From the NCBI GenBank assembly GCA_015179125.1, contig WHVA01000463.1, forward strand, positions 1 to 64,000: a stretch of DNA of 64,000 nt, given 5' to 3'. This DNA comes from Gautieria morchelliformis (Eukaryota > Basidiomycota > Agaricomycetes > Gomphales > Gomphaceae). The notes under the pieces were generated by a model. It saw only the letters and a list, made by a program, of their open reading frames with translations. It had not been told where the DNA came from and did not search any database. Positions 34,110 to 44,264 of this stretch are shown here, piece by piece; positions within the stretch are counted from its first letter, which is position 1; the number at the start of each line of letters is the position of its first letter. The translations under genes and the position numbers were made by a program.

Positions 34110-34362
34110 TTTGCTTTTGCTAGCTTTTGCTAGCTTTTGCTGTGCCCGTACTTTGCTCGCTTGTAATCAGCGCAGCAACTATAAGTATCAACGAAAAAAA
34201 ATGTTCGGCTCCAGAAAAACCCCAAGCAATTGATCACCACAATACCCCAACAGAAGGAAAATCACATATATGCAGCGCTAAGCCTCTTTCTTTCTCTCCT
34301 CTCGCCACATCCCCCATTTCTTCCATCCCCCATTTCTTCCATCCCCCATTTCTTCCATCCCC
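34110..34362 (+). repeat. Short direct repeats
   Basis: Three copies of 'ttttgctagc' (34112-34141) and three of 'tttcttccatcccccat' (34317-34362). They lie inside the fold-back region and make the 34127-34798 open frame low-complexity and doubtful. Confidence 0.7.
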
Positions 34363-35499
34363 CCATCAATGTTCAACCATGGTCTTGCCCACCACCCTCC
34401 TCTGTATCTCCCCATTAGAGCCGCCCACAAGGTACCCATTCAGCCGAGAGCCTGGTCCAGGGCTCCCCACACATGATCGACATCGCTGTCCTCCCTCCGT
34501 GCACCGTCACCCAGCAGCGCACCTGCACAGCTGCAGCCGAGGATGCAGCCCGCCCATCGCGCCCGCTGCGGCGTGCGAGCTTCCCGACAGTGGCCTTGCT
34601 TCTTCGCGTGGCAGGCTGAGTCCCGATATCCCCAATCCCAGTGCCCCCAACGAGCTGGTAGCCAGTCGTGGTGTTGACGTGCCCGCCTGCACCCGTACCC
34701 ATGCACAGGTCAAGGTTTGGATATGGACACGCGTCCGGGGCCGCAGGGTGATCGAGCACTTCCCATACGCATACAGCCCACCGATACCACGCCACTGATG
34801 GAGACTCATCCCAGACGTACCGTGGGGACAAAGTCAAGCATCGGCGAACGTCGAGGGGTGAGCATTTTTCCTCGACATAATTATTTTGACCATATCGTAG
34901 TTAACGCTATCGTTCAGCTTGCGATCAGTGCAGAAAGACCAAAAGCAGGTGCGACCATTCAGGTAACAGCTCTGTGCCGTGTCGCAGCTGCTTTCTGTCT
35001 GGCTATGGTGAGTGGTCAGCCTTAATCAGAGGCGTGCACCGTTAACAGCCCTTGTGTAGACTGCACGTTTTTCGGTGATTACGGCTATTTGTCGTATTCG
35101 ACGACGAGCGGTGGACAGACACTGCTAGAATCTGTTTGGTAGCCAGTTGCTAATAATAGATATATTCTAATATGCTCTAATCTGCTTTCAGTAAAATTTC
35201 TAAATCTGTGCTGGTCTGTTTGTGTGAGAATACTATTTTATCTGTAACAGATTTGCGCAGATTGAGCTGCGCAAAACGGTAGTTTCCCGGCGCTCACGCT
35301 CTGCTCTCAGCTGCTATTGTCTCACTTATCTGCTCTGGCCGGACTTTTTTTGAGGGAGCAGATTTTTCCCGACGCCGACAGATGCCAGCACAACCGCTTT
35401 TCACCGGGGGTCCATGTCCACATCCACTTACAGTACATGGACTATCCACTCACAATAAGGCCTTTTTTTTGGTGGATTTCATTTCCATTGACATATTTG

Positions 35500-35781
35500 T
35501 AGGATTATCCATTAAGTCTTCCAAGGGATATACCAGTAATAATTATTGGATTATCAATGACTATTACCATAAATAAAAACAAAAGAAAAAACACTACCCA
35601 CCTAGATGCCATCTTGTATTCTAAGCACATACTTACATCCGAGCTTACCGATGTAGAAGGCGTCCTTGTAAAGGGATTCAAGGGTGGAAAATTATACCTG
35701 GAACCAGATTCGAACGAGCGACCTAATGATAAATGTACTTACTCATCAACACTTTATCCAACTGCTCCACAAGACTTCTGA
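35500..35781 (-). mobile_element. tRNA-derived SINE-like sequence
   Basis: The minus strand reads a tRNA-like head with an A box TGGAGCAGTTGG (35758-35769) and a B box GTTCGAATC (35708-35716), about 53 nt apart. A poorly pairing T stem rules out a functional tRNA. A non-tRNA body follows to an AT-rich tail (35530-35600, ending in runs such as ttttttcttttgttttattt). This is a classic Pol III SINE layout. The 3' end and target duplication are not resolved. Confidence 0.45.
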
Positions 35782-36329
35782 CTAACGCTGGTGTGAAATG
35801 GTATAAGTTAGCATACACTGCCGTGATGCGGTCAAACATCTTGTCCGCTCACACTCACGCTCGGCACCAGACTCAGTGAGTCCGACAGTACGTGCCTGAC
35901 ACTGAGCTTAGACAAGTTGCTGTGACAAAGTTTGACATTTTGAAGTACACACTGTCACCCCTCGAGCTAGCTGACATGATCACTGCATTGAACACCTCCC
36001 CGCCTCAACTACGGCTTGCTATGTCCCAGAGATACAGGGTGTGGAACTCCTTTGGCCTGAGTCTGGAGAGCTCAGCGTGCGAGCACACGGGCCGCAATGG
36101 GTGGTCTCAATGATGCAGAGGTTGTGTAACGATGCTTTGCAGAGACGACCTTTTCGGCGATGACGAGCGAGTTTGCGCAGACAAACACGGTGCGGGGGGA
36201 CTCAGATACCAACGCGCTGAACTGGTGGCTCACGCATGCAGGGAACGTAGTGCCTCAGCGATGGTCTAGTTCGACTCGACATTGGATGTTGACCTCCACC
36301 AACTCTGCTACGTCCATCGCTCACTAACG

Positions 36330-36640
36330 TCCTCCACCTCATCGCACCACCTTCATCCAATTTCCTCGTTCCACTCCACCTCTCCGTCTCCCCCGCCCAC
36401 CGCCCCAAGCTCCCCAACGTTTACCTCGGCAAGGAGCATGCCTATTTCATCGAAGTGGGATTTGAGGCTGTGGTTTATGGCGTGTGGGTATGTTCATTTG
36501 TTGTGTGATGGTGGCTGAACTTGCCGAATTATTCATTTGTGTTCATATCTGGTTTTTGCTGGTATTTGTGGTTTGGTGTTCTGTCATGTTCGTATTCACA
36601 CTCGCTGCTCGTATATTCCCCACCTCTTGATCGCTCGCCA
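36330..36640 (+). pseudogene. Membrane-protein relic
   Basis: The frame LPNVYLGKEHAYFIEVGFEA (36410-36470) followed, after a possible intron at 36487, by VHIWFLLVFVVWCSVMFVF resembles the N-terminal part of multi-pass Agaricomycete membrane proteins of unknown function. It is short and broken. It could instead be chance. Confidence 0.25.
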
Positions 36641-37593
36641 TTTCCAGGCATTACATTCACACTCTACGTCTTCACTCTGCACGCCCTCTACAAATGACGT
36701 CGCCTCTCCTAGCGCCGCTGTGCCTGCTTGCTGACCTTCCCCAACGCCCAACCTACAGCCCTCTCCACCCTCATCCCTGCCCTCGCCATGCCCCTTGGTA
36801 TCCCCCTCCCTTTGCTCTGGGCATGCCCGACGAGAACGTCACGCTCGATCACAGCCGGGAAGCCGCCATACAGCGCGTAGTCGATGTGTTCACCTGTGGA
36901 GATGGGTTAACTAGCTCTGGGATACAGTGCGGGCCGTGGACCTATAAGGTCCAGAATTAATAGTGGAGTTAGACTTGTAATTACCATGTAGTTAGTGCTC
37001 TTTTATGGCTTTTATGTAAAGGATAACCCACACAAATTTTATCCACTTAAAAGGCTTGGTGATCCACATATAACTAATTGACTGGCCATTTATATTATTC
37101 ATGGATTATCTAGTGTCTATGTACATGGTGATACCATTATAATATGCTGTGATCCTCCACCGGCGCTGCTGTTGGAAAACCCCTTTGCAGTTTTAAGGAT
37201 TCTCCTTCACCCTGGCAAAAATTCATCCACCTAAGGGATCGGTGGATGGATCGGTGGATGCAACTCCGGTGGAAAATCCACCGGCCGACAATACCTGGTG
37301 GATTTTCCACCGGAGTTTGACGGTGTTCTTTCCCGCAGTGGACCTCTGTCTTCGCATGTACGCGAATGGCTGAATCCGACCATCAGAGTCTGCCCAATCA
37401 CCTCGTAAGTCACTCAACAACTCCATGAACCACGAATTAACGAGACCTCGCTGAGGATGAGCTCGCCGTCAAGGTGCGGATATGACCTATATACTTTATC
37501 AATGTTGACACACTTTTTGGAGTGAAGAGGATCGACTTCCCCGAGGACTTTTCGAACATTGGCCAAATGCCATGCACGCGGTTTTTAGACTAT

Positions 37594-37720
37594 TAAGGGA
37601 GCGCTACCTCATCCGCTGATTCAGGTCTGTGAAGAATTCAGATTGAACCAGCTTGCTGAGTGGAATTACAAGTGGGTGTTGGCATCGGGTTTATGAGAGG
37701 GATTACCGCCAGTAAGTACA
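37594..37720 (+). repeat. Partial diverged copy of the 23.9-kb membrane-protein relic
   Basis: 'attaagggagcgctacctcatccgctgattcaggtctgtgaagaattcagatt' matches, inverted, the sequence at about 23870-23930 with few changes. The copy then diverges and has an in-frame stop. Confidence 0.7.
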
Positions 37721-38641
37721 GTAGGCTGCTGTGATCAGCTGATTCTCATTTCCTATGAAGGGCCATGGGTTGCGTTTAACTGGGCAATGGGGTCAGTCGT
37801 CTTGGTCACAATTGGCACATGGCTAAGAACTACCATATCTCACAACTCCATGACTGAAATACGTTAGTAGGGAAATATGCCGTAGGAGAATGAGGTCTGA
37901 AAACCAACGCATACAAGTCTTAGTCGATTCTCTGCCCCGTGTGCGACGGAAACGACCTGAGGAGCTCGAGGAAGAGCCGTGATACGATACAGAAGTGCGT
38001 GATTTTTTTTGCACCCGCAGGAACATTTGAGCTGACAGCTCTGCCCAGATTGTGTGAATGTGAGTGACGACGTAGACATCCGAAGCTTAAACACGATGAG
38101 GGTGCAACCTCCCCCACCTCCGACCAAATTGGGCCGCTATCGCATTCTGTCTCCCAATGCGGGAGTATATACTTGCTACTCGTGCCACTTGCAGGAAGGG
38201 TGCAAAGTAATAGTAATAATTTCATCATAACTTTTGTATTCAGTATCTGAACCCAAACCCGGAGAGGGGGGGGGTCACCGGTCAGCTCTTAGATGTCATA
38301 GTAGATACTAGTAGCAAAAGAAACCGGCGTGAGAGATAACCCAGAACTTTTAGCTATCTATCGATATCCCAGGCCGAATTGACATTAATATTGTAGGCTT
38401 TGTTGACCTGTAAAGCAAACAAGGGCCACTGCAGAATAATTATGGGACCACTACCTCTAGCTGCATGCTGGCTTTAAAAACAACTCCTATAGTCGGTACA
38501 GGACCCTTCAATTCACTGCGGCTGTCTCACCTACCCGCGACCGTCACTAACCAGCGCCTTAAATTTGCCACCTCCGGGAACAAACAAACATACAACACCT
38601 TGCACTCTCCCACATCATATCACATACCTCCTCTCCTTCCT

Positions 38642-39442
38642 ATGTTCTGCGTGCCTCGTTCCGCAGAGAATCCTAACGTGGGGCCAAGCTGCGTTGACTG
38701 GCACCCTTCGATCGGTGGCTCACGAGTTTCCTTCACTCTTCCTCACCTCCACTCAGTCCTCGTTGCCTCAGCACAACCCAGATAGACCAAACCAAGAAGT
38801 CATACATGTTAGCCATGAACGAGGCAAGAAGGCTGGCCCTTCGACGTCCGACATGTATGGCCCTCCAGATTGGGTCGACCCAGCATTGGTGTGTCTCATG
38901 CTAAGTTGACGCAACTGATTCTCGCACAGTCAATCCCGCCCCATATCGGGCTCCTCCAACAAGACTACTGTCGTAGTTTTATACCTTCTCCGTGTCCCTT
39001 CTTGGCTCCGCACATTCTTGTATCCGAACCCCTGGTTCCTGATGTGTACCCTGCCATCGCATGGTCCAGCATCCTGGAATGTCAAGACCATGATTATGGG
39101 AATCGCCTGATTGTAGCTGACGCACCATCTCTGGGCAGTCCCCTTCCCCTAGTGTTTAATCCTGCGCCACAGGCGACTTTGGAGCTTGCAGATGAGGTCC
39201 CCGGCGGAACATGTTTGGGTTCTCCAGCTTCGGACGTTCCAGCACTGGAATGCGACTCTGACGATGAATCGGGTAGTGGATTTAGCGAGTGCCCGACGGG
39301 TGAGGATAGGCCTCGTGACCGGGACTCAGTACTGCCAGCAGAAAAGACCTACCCTCAAAATGCTGCTTTGATGCTCCCTAGGTCAACATTCTGGATCGAC
39401 GAAGACGGAGACGACTTGCCTGAGCTCCCTGCAGACTGGTAG
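38642..39442 (+). CDS. Unrecognised acidic protein, three exons (model)
   Basis: Proposed model: exon 1 from ATG 38642 (MFCVPRSAENPN), a GT-AG intron to about 38756, exon 2 (SSLPQHNPDRPNQEV ... MYGPPDWVDPAL), an intron GTGTGT...CACAG (38888-38930), then exon 3 (SIPPHIGLLQQDYCRSFIPS ... STFWIDEDGDDLPELPADW). All junctions are phase 0. The stop is at 39440-39442. The C-terminal part has an acidic Ser/Asp stretch (ECDSDDESGSGFSEC) and ends in a DEDGDDLPELP tail. A TTTAAAAA element lies at 38473. No domain recognised. The consistent splice phases and codon-like third positions argue for a real gene. Confidence 0.5.
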
Positions 39443-40004
39443 CTTGCTGGGGCTTGAATCATTTACTCCTATGAATGCGTCTCGGTGGACGGACGATGTC
39501 TTCGTCGAAGGCACTGCTCAGGTGGTATCAGGATCTCGTCAGGGCTCTGAGCACGGAGTACTCGGGTAGAAAGGGTCAGCACCGCTTGGGTCCCTATAAG
39601 TCAGTATAAAAGTTTCCAAGTATTAGCGGCTACCTCCACATAAAACATTGCAGCTAAGTCCTGCCTGTGTATGGCCACCACGACTACGGTAGCGTCCCTG
39701 CCGTCAAAAAGGAGGACGGGCATGTTTTCGATCTGTGAAGATGAAGGGGCTGATTGCCTGCCTAAGATCTCAGGCTCATAAGTACTGTAAGCCTATCCAA
39801 ATCACGAGGGACCCAACACGAAAACAGGGATCTACACCGTGAATTGATACAATATTGCAGTAGATATATGAGTACATTCCAAACAGGCTCTCACTTCCAG
39901 ATTCCAACCTACAAGTCCAATCGCGACCGCGCAACCGCAAAATCACCCCTGCGAGCTTGAAACTTTTGCCGGCGTGCAGTCACATCGACTCCATAAATAG
40001 TTCG
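39443..40004. other. Intergenic, nothing recognised
   Basis: Holds the 3' flanks of the two neighbouring unrecognised genes. It could contain a further 3' exon of the minus-strand gene, whose last codons before 40005 sit next to a possible GTGACG donor. Confidence 0.4.
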
Positions 40005-40700
40005 TCACCAGTCGCATTTCCACACTCTTGGCCTGCCTTTTGGCCCAAGGGGGAACGTGTACTCGCGCAGCTTCCTCAGCCTTATCCCACGGCCGGCGCC
40101 CTCTCCCTGTACGGCGTCTCCGCTCGTACCCTCGTCAGCTCCTCTCCCCCCTCTCCCCTCCGAAGCTCGTCTCGACTTGCTGCGGTCCCTTGCAGAGACC
40201 CGCAGCATCCTGCTGGACCCCGCACCCAAATCGGGCTGCGGGTCCATAGAGGTACAAATTTGGTGTTGGTTTTTGCGAGGGCGGCTGCCCCCGCGAGATA
40301 CGCGACCAGGGAGCTCTTCGCTCTTAAACCTTGCCTTTGCCTTGCTCTTTCGGCGACGGTCGCGGTCGGCTTGAGACGCGAATGGTGGTGACGATGCTCG
40401 GTCGCCTTGTAGGGATGAGGGCGTGGGGGTGGCGGGTGGCGGCGGCGGCGGAAGCACGGGGATGTGGAGCGGCGGCAGGAATTGGTACGCGGGGAAGTGC
40501 GGCAGGAATTGGTACGCGGGGAAGGGCTGCAGGAGCGCGGGGTGCAAGAGGGGGATTGGTGCCGCCAAGGTAACTGGCCCCAAGCCTAGAGGGGCGAGGC
40601 GTATGGGTTGGGTGAATAGCCGGCGGTCCTCCTCCAAGTCGATAGGACGTAAGAGTCCAAGGGTATGTAACGAGGGCAACTGAACATTTTCCATTGTCAT
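40005..40700 (-). CDS. Unrecognised Pro/Leu-rich basic protein
   Basis: 231 codons from ATG 40698-40700. The N-terminal half is hydrophobic and Pro-rich, with tandem FPAYQFLP repeats (about residues 58-75) and a polyproline run. The C-terminal half is Arg/Lys/Ser-rich (DRDRRRKSKAKARFKSEELP), suggesting nuclear or nucleic-acid binding. The frame ends RPRVWKCDW before TGA; the Trp-Lys-Cys end followed by GTGACG suggests a spliced zinc-finger-like exon could follow, but I could not trace it. CACGTG lies 85 bp upstream (40785-40790). No family recognised. Confidence 0.5.
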   Translation of the reverse strand: MTMENVQLPSLHTLGLLRPIDLEEDRRLFTQPIRLAPLGLGPVTLAAPIPLLHPALLQPFPAYQFLPHFPAYQFLPPLHIPVLPPPPPPATPTPSSLQGDRASSPPFASQADRDRRRKSKAKARFKSEELPGRVSRGGSRPRKNQHQICTSMDPQPDLGAGSSRMLRVSARDRSKSRRASEGRGGRGADEGTSGDAVQGEGAGRGIRLRKLREYTFPLGPKGRPRVWKCDW

Positions 40701-40784
40701 GGATGGTAAAGATGAACGATGGCGGTTGAGGGTACAAGAATTAGGCCAGGTCTACTTTATATGTAGGATTTGAACAATGATCGT

Positions 40785-40790
40785 CACGTG
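40785..40790. promoter_or_regulatory. CACGTG box upstream of the 40-kb Pro-rich gene
   Basis: GTCACGTGTC, same core as the boxes before clpP/Brl1 and SMN. E-box bound by Cbf1-type bHLH factors in other fungi. Confidence 0.4.
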
Positions 40791-40800
40791 TCGCCTTCCC

Positions 40801-41765
40801 TTTGTGCGAACATAATAGCTCAATTCAAGGTTTCTTATTGAGAAGACCATGAACACATGTATTGTTGTAATACCTAATTCTTATCGATGCTCTATTGTCC
40901 TTTACAGCATGCCGAAGCACGGTTCGGATAAGTTTGCGAGGCCGAACGCGGCAGGGCTGACTAACCGGACGGATTAGGTAAGCTGCGGTGACAGGTCTTT
41001 TCACCGCTACTGCCCCCTCCAAGCAATATCTTGGAGGAGCCCGCCACTCCCTTTTCCGGAGTTTCCCCCGCTCGATCATGCAACAACAGAATTCTGTAAG
41101 TACTGCCCGCAAAACAACAGGGAGTAAGTTTCCTTTTGGATCTGCTCCGGCGTTGAAGACTTCGGTTTAGACTACGATTTAAGCCTTTGTCCGACTCTGC
41201 GGCGCAGATTTACTCTGTTTCCCCTGCTGCTTCAATTCAAGAACCCGGTTCATGGCTTATGGTCACCCGGCGGCAGAGCTCAAGCGCTCAGACTTGATGG
41301 CCTGATTGCGTGGCCCATGCCGAAGAGCCTGAGAATTGTCAATTGATGATTCATAGCGCGACGCCGTGGCAATAACTTCATGTAAAGCTACTTCTACTGT
41401 GCTACGCGCCACCGCCACAGACCAGCGGTGAATCTGAACTTGAATCGTTCGATCCGCGGTCCGGCCTTATCAACTCAGACTCATATTATAGCATCGACTG
41501 AGTGTGCTTTTCTGCATGTCCCCAGGTCGTCATAAGAATCTCTGATACCTTTCTGTGGGCACGCGAGGTATATGGAGCTATATATCAACTTTTCCGGCGC
41601 TTATATTACCGGTCCCTAATAATTCTTATCGTACAAATTAAGTATACCAACCTTCCTGATCAGGCGCCAGTGGCAGGCCCCACTCCCCTTTGCGGCAACT
41701 CAACGGGTTATATCAGACTCGGAACTACTATAACCTCTTACCAGAAAGGTCACGGATCCCCAACC
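40801..41765. other. Intergenic upstream of the SDR gene
   Basis: No supported gene. 'gtatatggagctatatatcaac' (41568-41590) holds TATA-like motifs about 180 bp before the SDR start. Confidence 0.4.
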
Positions 41766-42744
41766 ATGGATACTGAAAAAACCAATCGTCTCTTCGACCG
41801 CGTCGCGATCGTTGCTGGTGCGGGTAGTCGCGACAGTCCGAATAATCCTGATATTGTGGGCAATGGCCGCGCTGCATCTATCCTCCTAGCTCGAGCAGGC
41901 GCATTCGTTGTGTTAGTTGACATGAATCTAGCCTGGGCACAGCGCACGCAGCAAATGATTGACTCGGCTCCGGCAAATCTCAATCATGGGCCAAATCGCA
42001 CACTCGCCATTCGTGCTGACGTCACACGCCCATCGGAATGTGAAGCTGTCGTGAGGGCCACATTGGACAAGTGGGGTCGACTCGACATATTGGTAAACAA
42101 TGTTGGAATAGGAGGCGCGGACGGAACAGCCGTCGAGGTCGACATCGAGGAATGGCGGAGAGGCATGGACGTCAACGTACTCGGCATGGTGTTAATGTCG
42201 AAATACGCTATCCCAGAAATGTTGAAGACCAGCCCCAATGACGTTAGTCGCGGAACAGGAAAAGTCATTGTGAATATGTCATCCATCGTTGGTATGCAAG
42301 GGGGTAAGCTGATAGTCATTCCTTATCCCGGGTGAGTCGCATATGCTTATGCCGGACGCAGGCGTACCCTCCCTCTTGTATCCGACCTCCAAAGGCGCGA
42401 TTATCAGCATGACGCGAGCCATGGCGGCGCATCACGGACCATCTGGCATCCGAGTCAATTCAGTAGCCCCGGGGACCGTATTCACGCCTATGGTCGTGGG
42501 TGACGGGATGCCTGTCGCGATGCGTAGACTTCGAACCGCTCTCGCCCCTCTGCCGATAGAAGGGTATGGCTGGGACGTTGGAAACGCGGTCGTATTTTTG
42601 GCCAGTGATGAGGCTAGGTGGATCACTGGTGTGGTGTTACCGGTAGACGCTGGTAAAACAGCTGGTCAGCCTGCAGGAATGGGAGGTATGGTAGCCAGTA
42701 GTGCTGACACCGTGATGGGGGCAAAGGCAAAAGGCAAACTCTAG
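41766..42744 (+). CDS. Short-chain dehydrogenase/reductase (SDR)
   Basis: NAD(P)-dependent oxidoreductase with a Rossmann fold; substrate unknown. Exon 1 41766-42303 and exon 2 42362-42744, joined by a GTAAGC...GCAG intron of 58 nt in phase 1; product about 306 residues. The cofactor loop is AGAGSR with an insertion before GNGRAAS, a longer loop than the classic TGxxxGIG. Other motifs are NNVGIGG (NNAG equivalent), NMSSIVG with the catalytic Ser, and LYPTSK with the Tyr and Lys of YxxxK. VNSVAPGTV and the WITGVVLPVDAG end are typical of the classical family. The ATG is chosen because the 5' open extension contains the TATA-like region. Confidence 0.88.
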
Positions 42745-43044
42745 CCGGCATGAATACAAATTCACTGGCATGTATACTTAGTTAACAACACCCGCGATCC
42801 GCAATAGATAATCTAAATGCTGTTTTTTTGGTCAAGGACCTACGTAAAGCACTGTTTCTCCATACCGCTGAACGAACAAGGGAGTATTAGCTTGATTACT
42901 GTAACGCACAATCAAACTTTGTCTCACCCCTGCAATGCTAGCGAGGCTGAACATACAAGTGTACCTTCAATCGAGATGATAGTGACCTAATTCTTCTACT
43001 TACTCTTAAGCATAAGCATGAGAAGCGCTTCCTTGTTCAGAACT
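42745..43044. other. Convergent 3' region between SDR and clpP
   Basis: 300 bp holding the two 3' ends. No other feature seen. Confidence 0.5.
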
Positions 43045-44201
43045 TCACTCCTTCGAATCCAACGTTAGCCTACGCTCCAAAATCCCGTCCACCAAACCGA
43101 AATCCAATGCCTCTTGCGCTGAAAGCAGACTCATGAGTGACCCACAGTAGATCCCATGATCACAAAGCTACCTGTCATGAAATAGTCACGTTCAAGTGCA
43201 GTGGCTAATGTCATCCTGGATTAGGCAGCGATCGGGGTAAATACGTGATATGACGCACTGAACCTCTGCATAGCGTCAGCCCTGTCTTCCCCTTCTTTTT
43301 TACAATGCCGCTGATAAACCTCCGTCAACAATTCTCGGACGCGTAGGATTTCCTTTGCATGAATAGCAATGTCGCTGGCCTGACCAGAGGCACCTCCCGA
43401 GGGCTCTGACAGTCGAGAAACATTCAAAGGTGCCAGGTTTTACGTGGCTAGAACGTACGATGAATCATAATACTCGCATGAGGTAGGCAGTGCCTCTTCC
43501 CTGGTTCTCCTAGACGAGGGTGAGGATGTCTAGCACGAACATGAGATACGAGCAGGCGAACACACCAGCCGCAAGAAGGAGAGACCCCATCGAGCATGCT
43601 TGACCAACGCAATACGTATGGATCGGTGATGAAACATACTGAGAAACTCCATCAAAGGCTTCCCAGTATCAGCAGTATAGCTCACCTGCATCTATCACGC
43701 ATGCATGTGGTTTGTGAGCTGAAACAGTAAAAGGTGTTTACTTTCCACCTACAGTATCGTATATTGCCAAGCCAGCAGTAACGCTACCTCCTGGAGAGTT
43801 TATGTATAGATGTATTGGTTTCGATGTTTCTTCTGCTTCAAGAAATAAAAGCTGGGCCACAAGGAGAGCGGAATCGGTATCTCGAATCTTCAATTCGGTT
43901 GTCAAAAACTGCACCCAAATGTGTAGAAAGCTAGATGGTCACCGGCCCATATAGCATTATGACGCGCTCCCTCAGAAGACGAGAAAATATGTCATATGAT
44001 CTTTCACCTCGCCCCTATTGGAAATGTATCAATGACTACATGGGTACATGGACGACCGAGACTTACAGTCTGCTCAATGACTATTGGGACGAGGTTAGCT
44101 GAAGGTGGTGAGTTCCATGACGACGCAAAAGGGTGGAAGTATCGTCGGTGCGGCCGGACAACAGATCGTAAAGTCGGACAGAGGGTACGCAGAGTCGACA
44201 T
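43045..44201 (-). CDS. clpP: ATP-dependent Clp protease proteolytic subunit, mitochondrial
   Basis: Serine protease ring subunit of the mitochondrial ClpXP protease. The start is ATG 44199-44201, with a basic, Ser/Arg-rich presequence ([20 protein letters not shown]) fitting mitochondrial import. At least six exons read [81 protein letters not shown] (catalytic Ser), [18 protein letters not shown] (catalytic His), [20 protein letters not shown], and ALERDYFMT (catalytic Asp) with [14 protein letters not shown]. The stop TGA is at 43045-43047. All catalytic residues are present. It shares a 63-bp divergent promoter with the Brl1-type gene. Confidence 0.9.
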
Positions 44202-44264
44202 AGGACCTGCACTTTGGTCACGTGTTGTTTGTAGCCACGCGTCACTCGTTCCTCAGGCTTTGAC
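44202..44264. promoter_or_regulatory. 63-bp divergent promoter, clpP and Brl1-type gene
   Basis: The start codons of the two genes are only 63 bp apart. The region contains GGTCACGTG (CACGTG at 44219-44224) and a second CACGCGTCAC. So the two 5' UTRs must be short or overlap. Confidence 0.6.

Larger units (their letters stand above)
33762..37343. mobile_element. Large inverted-repeat (fold-back) region, possible compound element
   Basis: The left end CCACTGCGGGAACAAA (33762) is matched in inverted form by TTTCCCGCAGTGG (37331-37343), and both ends carry several 'ggtggatggtcc' or 'tccaccgg' palindromes. A second inverted pair, CCCGGTGAAAAGCGGTTGTG (about 33928) against CACAACCGCTTTTCACCGGG (about 35391), encloses 34.0-35.4 kb. 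No transposase is seen and no target duplication was found, so the element limits are tentative. Confidence 0.4.

Noticed and set aside
34127-34798. 223-codon open frame in the fold-back region
   Set aside because: Low-complexity Pro/Ser/His composition produced by direct repeats (ttcttccatccccca) and no domain; overlapped by long frames on the other strand.
35700-35781. Functional tRNA gene
   Set aside because: A and B boxes are present, but the T stem and acceptor stem do not pair and the box spacing is long; better explained as a SINE head.
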